A stretch of 64,000 bases of DNA from Tectiglobus sp965224045 (lineage in GTDB: Bacteria; Pseudomonadota; Alphaproteobacteria; Rhizobiales; Hyphomicrobiaceae), in contig CBDCYD010000010.1 of the NCBI GenBank assembly GCA_965224045.1, forward strand, positions 124,001 through 188,000, in the 5' to 3' direction. This document shows, in pieces, positions 17,544 to 24,855 of the stretch. Each line of letters begins with the position of its first letter. Position 1 is the stretch's first letter. A program made the translations under genes and the position numbers. Under the pieces are notes generated by a model. It saw only the letters and a list, made by a program, of their open reading frames with translations. It searched no databases and was not told where the DNA came from.

Positions 17544-19148
17544 CTACATCCGGAAGACACGTTGGCGCCCGCGATCGGGAACGGTTTCGCGCGAGGCGCA
17601 AAGCGCAAGGCACAGCCCGACGACGTCGCGCGTTTCGGCCGGCGCGATGATGCCGTCGTCCCACAGCCTCGAGGTCGCGTAGTAGGGATCGGACTGTTCG
17701 GCGTATTGTGCGCGCACTTCGGCCTCGATGTCCGAGAGTTCCTGTGTGCTCGCCGGGCCGAGGCGGACGCTGGAACGGCGCAACTCGAGCATCACGTTGG
17801 TTGCGATGTCGGCGCTCATTGTGGCGCATTCGGCCGTCGGCCAGGTGAACAGGAACTCGGGCCAGAACCCGCGCCCGCACATGCCGTAGTTGCCGGCTCC
17901 GTATGAACCGCCGACGATGATGGTCAGGCGCGGCACTGCGGCTGTCGCCATGGCGTAGACCATCTTGGCGGAATTCTTTGCGATGCCGCCGCGCTCGGCG
18001 TCGCCGCCGACCATGAAGCCGGAGATGTTTTGCAGGAACAGCAGCGGGATGCCGCGCTGGTCGGCCATCGAAATGAAGTGTGCGGCCTTGAGCGAGCTGT
18101 CGGAGTGCAGCGGGCCGTTGTTGGCCAGGATCGCAACCGGATAGCCGTGGATCCAGGCCGTGCCGGCGACCAGCGTCGTGCCCCAGTCCGGTTTGAACTC
18201 GACGAAGCGGCTGGCGTCGACAATCCGGGCGATGATTTCGCGCGCGTCATAGGGCGTGCGCCGGTCGGCCGGGACGACGCCGTTTAGTTCTTTGGCTGCA
18301 TAGAGGGGTGGTGTGGCGGAGGCTTGCGGCTGCATCGGGCGCCTGATCGCAAGAGAGGCGACGACCTCGCGCAGCTTGCCAAGCGCTTCGTGCTCGTTGT
18401 CTGCAACGTAGTCGGACACGCCGGACACGGAAGTGTGCATGTCGGCGCCACCGAGCGCTTCACCATCGATCTCCTCGTTGATCGCGACCTTTACGATCGA
18501 CGGGCCGCCGAGATGGATGCGGGCCTGGCCGCGCACCATGATGACTTCGTCGGAGAGCGCCGGGATATAGGCACCGCCGGCCGTGCAGCCGCCGAATACG
18601 GTGGAGATCTGCGGCAGGCCGGCGGCCGACATGCGGCACTGGCGCAGGAAGGTGTTGCCGAAGTGGTCCTTGTCCGGGAAGACCTGGTCCTGCTGCGGCA
18701 GGTTGGCGCCGCCGCAGTCGACGAGATAGAGGCAGGGCAGGCGGTTGGCCTCGGCAATCTCCTGGGCGCGCACGTGCTTCTTGACCGTCTCGCGATAGAA
18801 CGAGCCGCCCTTCACCGTGGCGTCGTTGGCGATAATCATCACCGGAGTGTCACGCACAATGCCAATGCCGGTGACAATGCCGGCCGCCGGAACCTCGTTG
18901 TCGTACTGGCCCCAGGCTGCGAGCGGTGCAATTTCGAGAAACGGCGTGGCCGGATCAACCAGAAAATCGATCCGCTCGCGGACCAGAAGTTTGCTGCGCT
19001 GTCTGTGGCGTGCGACGTGTGCTTGCCCACCGCCGGCTGCGGCATATGCCTTGCGCTGTCGAAGAATCGCGAGCTTTTCCTCGAAGGCTGCCGCGTTTGC
19101 CTTGAAGGTCCCGCTCCCGGGGTCGATGTCACTTTCGATGACGGCCAT
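17544..19148 (-). CDS. Acyl-CoA carboxylase beta subunit (MCC/GCC type)
   Basis: The 534-residue carboxyltransferase carries the paired crotonase-like domains of the methylcrotonyl/geranyl-CoA carboxylase beta family. Visible are DATVKGGSFYRETVKKH, LYLVDCGGANLPQQD, GGCTAGGAYIPALSDE, LGGPSIVKVAINEE and, in the C-terminal half, NISGFMVGGDAERGG and VGGSYGAGNYGMCGRG. Length matches MccB/LiuB and AtuC. I cannot separate methylcrotonyl from geranyl-CoA specificity by eye. No HMG-CoA lyase or crotonase is adjacent, which argues against a standard leucine-degradation (liu) operon. Start ATG at 19148; a MATE gene ends 20 bp upstream. Confidence 0.94.
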   Translation of the reverse strand: MAVIESDIDPGSGTFKANAAAFEEKLAILRQRKAYAAAGGGQAHVARHRQRSKLLVRERIDFLVDPATPFLEIAPLAAWGQYDNEVPAAGIVTGIGIVRDTPVMIIANDATVKGGSFYRETVKKHVRAQEIAEANRLPCLYLVDCGGANLPQQDQVFPDKDHFGNTFLRQCRMSAAGLPQISTVFGGCTAGGAYIPALSDEVIMVRGQARIHLGGPSIVKVAINEEIDGEALGGADMHTSVSGVSDYVADNEHEALGKLREVVASLAIRRPMQPQASATPPLYAAKELNGVVPADRRTPYDAREIIARIVDASRFVEFKPDWGTTLVAGTAWIHGYPVAILANNGPLHSDSSLKAAHFISMADQRGIPLLFLQNISGFMVGGDAERGGIAKNSAKMVYAMATAAVPRLTIIVGGSYGAGNYGMCGRGFWPEFLFTWPTAECATMSADIATNVMLELRRSSVRLGPASTQELSDIEAEVRAQYAEQSDPYYATSRLWDDGIIAPAETRDVVGLCLALCASRETVPDRGRQRVFRM

Positions 19149-19168
19149 CGTGACCGTGGTCCTTTCCT

Positions 19169-20554
19169 TCAGTGTGTCTGCCGGTCCGGGTTCCATACCC
19201 GGCTCCATGCGAGAACGGCGGCCATCAATGCACCGAACGCGAACAGCCCGGCGGCAACCGCGGCGAACAGCCAGGTCAGTGGTGCTGCAAGCCATAACAC
19301 ACTCAATGCGCCACCGCCGGCAATGATGAGCGTGCGTATGGCGCCGGCCAGCAGAGGCAATTCCATGCGTCCGGTACCCTGGGTTAAGAAATAAAGCGCC
19401 ATGCCGAATCCGAAGAAGGCATAGGCGGGCCCCGCCGTCTGCAGGTAGGAGCGGGCGATTTCGCGGGCTGCCGGGTTCGACGTGAAGAGGTCGAGCCACA
19501 GTTCCGGTCTGACTGCCGCGATGATGCCGACGATGCCGGCGATTACGAAAACGACGGTGCCGCCGAACCAGGCGATGCGGCGGGCGCGTGCGAATTGTTT
19601 CGCGCCGCGGTTGGTGCCGACCATCGCGGTCAGCGCGCCGCCAATGCCGAATGCGATCGGGACCAGCATGATCTCCAACCGGCTACCGAGGCCGTAACCG
19701 GCGAGGGCTTCGGTGCCATAGCGCCCGACCAGTGCCGTCACAACGATCACGGTGAGCACGGTCAGCACGGCGTTGGCGCCACCGATCAGTCCGACCCGCA
19801 GAATGTCCCAGAACATTTCCGCGCGCAGTGCAATGCCGGTGAGGCGGAAGCGGATGCCGGCGGCGCCGGAGACGACGTAAGTGGCCATGATCAACCCGGC
19901 AACTGTGAAGACGGTGGTGAATGCCAGGGCCGGGCCGCGCACGCCGAACGCCGGCAGGCCGAACCAGCCGAGCGTCAATGCGCCGGACAGCGGGACCGAG
20001 GTCAGGAGTGCTGCGACCATGACGGTGCCGGGGACGATCATGTTGCCGGTGCCGCGGAGGACGGAGGCAAACGAGTTTGCGATCCAAATCAGGATGGTGG
20101 CCCCGAACACGACTTCGGCGTAGGCGACCGTGCCATCGAGGGCTGCACCACGTGCCCCCAAGAGATGGAATGTTTCGCGGGCAAATACGGCAAACAACAG
20201 CGTGTAGATTGCACCGAGGCCGATGGAAATGATCACGGCGTGCAGGACCAGGGCTTCGGCGCGGGCCTTGTCGCCGCTGCCGAGGGCGCGGGCGATGGCG
20301 GACGAGATGCCGCCGCCCACCGCCCCCTGGCTCAACATGCTGAGCAGCGCCTGGACCGGAAACGCGAGGGCGACGGCGGCCAGCGGCACGACGCCGAGCC
20401 GGCCTAGAAAGTAGGCGTCCGCCATGGTCGCCAGGGACTGGGCGATGACGATCGCGGCGTTGGGCAATGCCATGGCCGCCAAAACGGCGGGGATCGGCCC
20501 TTCGAGTATGCGTTGGGTGCGCCGGTGGCGGCGATCATCGGCCGTCGTGGTCAT
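19169..20554 (-). CDS. MATE family efflux transporter
   Basis: The 461-residue protein has twelve hydrophobic segments in two repeats, with N-terminal LAAMALPNAAIVIAQSLA and the family loop DAYFLGRLGVVPLAAVALAFP. It is not a close paralogue of the MATE gene at 0.4 kb: the helix sequences differ throughout. The start overlaps the stop of the haloalkane dehalogenase gene by 4 bp (ATGA), and the carboxylase beta gene follows after 20 bp. That suggests it exports a product or intermediate of the same catabolic unit; this is inference. Confidence 0.93.
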   Translation of the reverse strand: MTTTADDRRHRRTQRILEGPIPAVLAAMALPNAAIVIAQSLATMADAYFLGRLGVVPLAAVALAFPVQALLSMLSQGAVGGGISSAIARALGSGDKARAEALVLHAVIISIGLGAIYTLLFAVFARETFHLLGARGAALDGTVAYAEVVFGATILIWIANSFASVLRGTGNMIVPGTVMVAALLTSVPLSGALTLGWFGLPAFGVRGPALAFTTVFTVAGLIMATYVVSGAAGIRFRLTGIALRAEMFWDILRVGLIGGANAVLTVLTVIVVTALVGRYGTEALAGYGLGSRLEIMLVPIAFGIGGALTAMVGTNRGAKQFARARRIAWFGGTVVFVIAGIVGIIAAVRPELWLDLFTSNPAAREIARSYLQTAGPAYAFFGFGMALYFLTQGTGRMELPLLAGAIRTLIIAGGGALSVLWLAAPLTWLFAAVAAGLFAFGALMAAVLAWSRVWNPDRQTH

Positions 20555-21444
20555 GTACGTCCGCGCAACGAGCGCACGAAGTCTGCAACCGCCGAGCCGA
20601 TTTCGTCGGGGCTGTCTTCCTGGATGAAATGCGCACCCTTGACCGTCACTTCACGCTGGTTGGGCCAGGTCCGGCAGAATGCGCGCTGACGGCCGGTCAG
20701 GATCGAACCGGGATCCGCATTGATGAAGAGCTTGGCGACGTCGCTTTGGGCAAGCCAAGCGCCGTAAGCTTCGACGACGGCGACGACGTCGGCCGGCTCA
20801 CCTTCGATCGGGATCTGGCGCGGCCAGGTGAGCGTCGGGCGGCGGCCTTCGCCCGCGGTCGCGAACGGCCGGCGGTATTCCGCCATTTCCTCGTCGGTCA
20901 TGTCGCGGATGACGGCGCTTGGCAGGACGCGCTCGACGAAGACGTTCTTGTCGAGCACCATTTCTTCGCCGGCGGGCGAGCGGAAGCCCTGAAACACCCG
21001 GCGTGCGTCCTCCGGCCAGTCCGCCCACGTGACCGGTCGGACGATCGCTTCCATGTAGGCGATGCCCTGAACACGGCCGGGGTTTTGGCAGGCCCAGTCG
21101 AAGCCGAGCGCCGATCCCCAGTCGTGGATCACGAGGACGACATCGTCACCGAGGTCAAGCTCATCCCACAGGGCGAAAAGGTAGTCGCGCTGTTCCCGGT
21201 AGGTGTAGCGGTCAGGGCCGGAGTCGGGGAGCTTGTCGCTGTCGCCCATGCCGATCAGATCGCAGGCGATGAGCCGGCCGAGACCGGCACAATGGGGCAT
21301 GATATTGCGCCACAGATAGGACGATGTCGGGTTGCCGTGCTGAAAGACGATCGCCGGGCCCGTGCCTTCATCGATGTAGGCCATGCGGCGGCCGCTGATC
21401 TGTGCGAACTTCTTGTGGCCAAACGGTGCCGCTGCAGTTGCCAT
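20551..21444 (-). CDS. dhaA: Haloalkane dehalogenase (DhaA/LinB-type)
   Basis: The 297-residue alpha/beta hydrolase hydrolyses carbon-halogen bonds to an alcohol and halide. The haloalkane dehalogenase set is present: Asp nucleophile with the neighbouring halide-binding Trp in VIHDWGSALGF, the second halide ligand Asn in QHGNPTSSYLW, the catalytic Glu in YMEAIVRPV, and the catalytic His in KGAHFIQEDSPDEIG. This Asn/Trp and Glu arrangement is that of subfamily II (DhaA, LinB). It is first in the minus-strand catabolic cluster and overlaps the MATE gene by 4 bp. The true substrate in this organism is unknown. Confidence 0.92.
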   Translation of the reverse strand: MATAAAPFGHKKFAQISGRRMAYIDEGTGPAIVFQHGNPTSSYLWRNIMPHCAGLGRLIACDLIGMGDSDKLPDSGPDRYTYREQRDYLFALWDELDLGDDVVLVIHDWGSALGFDWACQNPGRVQGIAYMEAIVRPVTWADWPEDARRVFQGFRSPAGEEMVLDKNVFVERVLPSAVIRDMTDEEMAEYRRPFATAGEGRRPTLTWPRQIPIEGEPADVVAVVEAYGAWLAQSDVAKLFINADPGSILTGRQRAFCRTWPNQREVTVKGAHFIQEDSPDEIGSAVADFVRSLRGRT

Positions 21445-21617
21445 GCCTCATCCCCTATTTGAATTCTTCGTCGCCGGCGGGCGTGCCGCCTTGGCCGGTG
21501 CGCGCGGTCGGGTCCAGTATACGTACCGCAGTGCCGGACGGCACTGTCGCGACACGCCGTGCGCGCAAGAAATCACAACGCGGGTGGCGGACAAGACGTG
21601 CTGCCTGCGAACGGGAG

Positions 21618-21722
21618 CCATGACAGGCCCCATGAAATAACAGGCCCCACGAAATGACAGGCCCACGAAATGACAGGCCCGCAAAGTGACAGACCCCGTG
21701 AAATGAAAGGTTCCGTGAAATG
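21618..21722 (+). repeat. Degenerate 16-17-bp tandem repeat ending in a start codon
   Basis: Six to seven imperfect copies of a unit like GAAATGACAGGCCCAC lie head to tail just upstream of the reductase gene. Successive units differ by a few substitutions or a one-base length change. Each carries an ATG followed by an AGG-containing segment. The ATG in the last unit (21720) is the start codon of the reductase, and the AAAGG in the penultimate unit is its likely ribosome-binding site. Confidence 0.85.
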
Positions 21723-22607
21723 AGCAGGCAACCAGACGTCATCGGTTTCATCGGCCTCGGACAGATGGGCTTCCCGATGGCGGCCAACATCGTCAAGGGT
21801 GGAGCCGAGCTGGTCTGTTACGACAGCGCCGGAACCGCGGAGCGCATGCCGGAGGGTGCCCGCGCGGCCGGCGATCTCGCCGGAGTCGTCTCGGACACGG
21901 ATACCGTTTTCCTGTCGCTGCCGGACGGGGCGATCGTCAACAGCGTGGCTGAAGGCATCGCCGCCGTTGCCGGCGGGCGGGCCAAGGTCGTGGTCGATCT
22001 TTCGACCATCGGTCCGGATGCCGCGAAGTCTGCAGCGAAAACGCTCGCAGCAGCCGGCATCACCTACATCGATGCGCCGGTGAGTGGCGGGCGCGCCGGT
22101 GCCGTTGCCGGAACCATCACGCTGATGTGGGCGGGCCCTGAAGCACTGCTCGACAGCCACCGCAAGGTGGTCGACTCGTTTTGCGGTAACCCGTTTCACG
22201 TCGGCGACGAACCGGGCCATGGTCAGGCGGTGAAACTTCTCAATAACTTCCTGTCCGGGACAGCGCTGGCGGCAACGTCGGAGGCGGTGTTGTTCGGCCT
22301 CAGCCAAGGGCTCGAAATGAAGAAGATCCTCGATGTGGTCAACGTTTCGACCGGTCAGAACACCGCGATATCGGACAAGTTTCCAAAGCGGATCATGACC
22401 CGCACGTTCGATGCCGGGTTCTTTTGCGAGTTGCAGAACAAGGACATCCAGCTCTATCGCGCAAATACCGAGAAGGCCGGAACACCGAACCGGATCGGAA
22501 AGGAAATCGCGGCCGTGTGGCAGGAAACTGCCGATGCGCTTGGGCCGCAGTCCGACATTACGTTGATCTACGAGGTCATGCGGCGCAAGACGCGCATCGG
22601 CGAATGA
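21720..22607 (+). CDS. NAD(P)-dependent 3-hydroxyisobutyrate dehydrogenase-type reductase
   Basis: The 295-residue protein belongs to the beta-hydroxyacid dehydrogenase family. The Rossmann motif is GFIGLGQMGFPMA, the substrate-binding signature DAPVSGGRAGA is intact, and the catalytic Lys sits in AVKLLNNFLSG near residue 170. Family members oxidise 3-hydroxyisobutyrate, tartronate semialdehyde or related acids. The substrate is not determined. The ATG is embedded in the final unit of a tandem repeat, so its translation control is unusual. It is divergent from the haloalkane dehalogenase operon. Confidence 0.92.
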   Translation: MSRQPDVIGFIGLGQMGFPMAANIVKGGAELVCYDSAGTAERMPEGARAAGDLAGVVSDTDTVFLSLPDGAIVNSVAEGIAAVAGGRAKVVVDLSTIGPDAAKSAAKTLAAAGITYIDAPVSGGRAGAVAGTITLMWAGPEALLDSHRKVVDSFCGNPFHVGDEPGHGQAVKLLNNFLSGTALAATSEAVLFGLSQGLEMKKILDVVNVSTGQNTAISDKFPKRIMTRTFDAGFFCELQNKDIQLYRANTEKAGTPNRIGKEIAAVWQETADALGPQSDITLIYEVMRRKTRIGE

Positions 22608-22658
22608 GGCCGCAGAAAACGGCGGTGCAGAGCGGTGCGATGCGTAAACGGGTGCAGC

Positions 22659-23543
22659 TCAGCTTCGGCTGCGCGTGAACACGGTCGAGGCAGCCCAGCC
22701 GGCACCGGCGGCGACGAACACGGCCGCAATGCCGTAAAGTAGCGGATAGCCGATGGCGAAGTTGTACAGGTAGCGGCCGACGCCTTCGCGCGAGAGCTGG
22801 ACCTGGGACTGGAAGGTGTCGAGCAGAACGCCCTCGCGAAACAGGTGAACGCGGGACGTCAGCGGGCCAACCGGTACGTTGGCCGGCAGATCGATGGTGG
22901 CGCGGAACAGGCTGGTGCCGACGAACACGACGCCGAATTCGTTCTGCACGTACAGCCCCTGCTTTTGCTTGAGGCGCGTGACGGCCGACTTGAACTGGGC
23001 AAGCTCGTCCTCCTTCATGCCCTCGGCCGAGTGCTGCTGCGGGACGAGGGAAATGTGCTCGAAGCCGATGGCGTGTTGGTCGAGGATGTGGGGTTCGGTG
23101 ATTTCGTCGAGGGGCCGGGTCGACGCAATGGCGTAGTAGCTTGGGGCCGAACGGAAGCGGACGGCCGAGGTGTTGACCCAGATGCCGCCGACGTTCGACT
23201 TGCGCCGTGACATCAGCTGACTGCCAACGCCCTCCAAAACGACGACGACATCGTATTGATCGGCATCGGTCTTCGGTTCGCGGGCGTTGGTGATGGCGCC
23301 GAAGACGATGATTTCCGTGCCGGTAAAGCTCGACGTGATTCCGACGGTTCGCGTCGAAACGTCGGCCTGCACCTTCTCGCCGCCGAGGCCGTCGGGCGCG
23401 GTCTGAGCGGTGGCGAGGCCGACGGCGATCAATAGCGTTCCGGCGGCGACCGCGATGGTGGCCGCAGCACTGACCAAGGTGTACTGCGCCGGCTCGCGGA
23501 AAGACGCCAAGCGCCGGGTGAGGATTTGCAACACCGAAGACAT
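22659..23543 (-). CDS. TIGR02186 family membrane protein
   Basis: The 294-residue product has an N-terminal hydrophobic signal or anchor (about residues 20-45), a periplasmic beta-rich domain with VGITSSFTGTEIIVFGAI and RRKSNVGGIWVNTS, and a C-terminal transmembrane helix ending FAIGYPLLYGIAAVFVAAG. This matches my memory of TIGR02186, an alphaproteobacterial family usually next to a TauE/SafE exporter, as here. Function unknown. The start codon directly follows the TauE stop (TGA-ATG), so the two are co-translated. Confidence 0.85.
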   Translation of the reverse strand: MSSVLQILTRRLASFREPAQYTLVSAAATIAVAAGTLLIAVGLATAQTAPDGLGGEKVQADVSTRTVGITSSFTGTEIIVFGAITNAREPKTDADQYDVVVVLEGVGSQLMSRRKSNVGGIWVNTSAVRFRSAPSYYAIASTRPLDEITEPHILDQHAIGFEHISLVPQQHSAEGMKEDELAQFKSAVTRLKQKQGLYVQNEFGVVFVGTSLFRATIDLPANVPVGPLTSRVHLFREGVLLDTFQSQVQLSREGVGRYLYNFAIGYPLLYGIAAVFVAAGAGWAASTVFTRSRS

Positions 23544-24470
23544 TCAATGGCCTCCGAAGACCGGGCCGATCGAGTACAACTCGCTCGGCGCTGCGATCAA
23601 TCCCCAAGCCATCCTGAGGCAGACGCCGATGACGAGGGCGGCGAGAAGGAAGCGCAGCTGCTCTCCACGTAGTTTTTCACCTGCAACGACACCGAACTGG
23701 GCACCTATGACACCGCCAATCATCAGCAGCAGTGCGAGAACGATGTCGACGGTCTGGTTCTGGGTGGCATGCAGAATGGTGGTCGCTGCAGTGACAAACA
23801 CGATCTGGAACAGAGACGTGCCGACGACGACGTTGGTTGGCACCCGCAGCAGATAAATCATTGCCGGCACCATTATGAAGCCGCCGCCGACGCCCATAAT
23901 GGCCGCGAGAAAGCCGACCAGACAGCCGATCAACAGCGGCGGAATGGCGCTGATGTACAACTTGGAGCGATGAAACCGCATCTTGAGCGGCAGGCCGTGG
24001 ATCCAGTTGTGCTGACCGGGCCGGCGGCCGGCCGCGCCCTGGCCGCTCTGTGATTTGCGGATGGTGTTGATGCTCTCAATCAGCATCAGCGTGCCGACCG
24101 TGCCAAGGAACGTCACGTAGCTCAATGCGACGACGAAGTCGAACTGGCCGATGAGGCGCAGCCACTTGACGAACTGGACGCCGACGATGGAGCCCAACAG
24201 GCCGCCGACCAGCAGGACGGTGCCCATCTTGAAGTCGACGTTGCGACGCTGCCATTGGGCAATGGCACCGGACACCGAGGAAGCGACAATCTGGGCTGCC
24301 TCGGTGCCGACTGCAACTGCGGCCGGGATACCGCTGAAAATCAACAACGGCGTCATCAGGAAGCCGCCGCCGACACCGAACAATCCGGACAAGAAACCCA
24401 CGGCCGCACCCATCCCGAGAAACAGGAAGATGTTTGCGGACATCTCGGCAATGGGTAGGTAAAAGTGCAT
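23544..24470 (-). CDS. Sulfite exporter TauE/SafE family protein
   Basis: The 308-residue membrane protein has the two TauE/SafE half-repeats, marked by GFLSGLFGVGGGFLMTPLLIF near the N-terminus and GFLAAIMGVGGGFIMVPAMI in the middle. About eight transmembrane segments are expected. Members export sulfite, sulfoacetate or related anions. ATG at 24470 is chosen because the family begins with this first helix; the frame stays open about 230 bases upstream without similarity. It forms a two-gene unit with the TIGR02186 gene. Confidence 0.92.
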   Translation of the reverse strand: MHFYLPIAEMSANIFLFLGMGAAVGFLSGLFGVGGGFLMTPLLIFSGIPAAVAVGTEAAQIVASSVSGAIAQWQRRNVDFKMGTVLLVGGLLGSIVGVQFVKWLRLIGQFDFVVALSYVTFLGTVGTLMLIESINTIRKSQSGQGAAGRRPGQHNWIHGLPLKMRFHRSKLYISAIPPLLIGCLVGFLAAIMGVGGGFIMVPAMIYLLRVPTNVVVGTSLFQIVFVTAATTILHATQNQTVDIVLALLLMIGGVIGAQFGVVAGEKLRGEQLRFLLAALVIGVCLRMAWGLIAAPSELYSIGPVFGGH

Positions 24471-24855
24471 GTCTGCTTCCGCAAGCGGCCCGACGCGGGG
24501 TGTTGGAGCGCAACGACCGCGTTGAACCTGATGGGGTGTCCCGGCAAGCCGGATGTCGGCAGAAGAGCCTCGCGAATGCTGTGGTGTTAAGCCAGTGCCC
24601 GATCGGCCGGTCAATGGTTTTGGAGGTGGCGCGCGGACTTTTCGCAGTCGGTGTGACGCGTGGACGATCAATACGCAACCGTACAACCTACCGTGGCGCA
24701 ACGTGTTGTCAGGAGATTGCCCGGATTAAGGGCACAGCCGTGATCGCAAACATTTGACCAACAAGGATGCCCGCCTGCGGGCGGGTGCGTTGTCGAAGGG
24801 TCGATCGATCGTGGATCGGTGCCGCATCGGCACCGTCCACAGAGTGTTGCGACCA
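24471..24855. other. Intergenic region with two hairpins downstream of the PodJ-like gene
   Basis: About 385 bases lie between the PodJ-like stop and the TauE start, both minus strand. Two compact GC-rich hairpins lie just past the PodJ-like stop: CGGTGCCG/CGGCACCG with a 3-base loop at 24817-24835, and CCCGCC/GGCGGG with a 4-base loop at 24770-24785. Neither is followed by a clear T-run, so they may stop or stabilise transcripts rather than act as textbook terminators. The remainder, near 24480-24700, should hold the TauE promoter; no convincing motif was seen. Confidence 0.55.

Noticed and set aside
12015..19148. Leucine/isovalerate (liu) operon
   Set aside because: Carboxylase subunits and a dehydrogenase fit, but the HMG-CoA lyase and enoyl-CoA hydratase genes expected in liu are missing.
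21618..21722. CRISPR array
   Set aside because: Units are only 16-17 bp, contiguous without spacers and degenerate; no cas genes are near.
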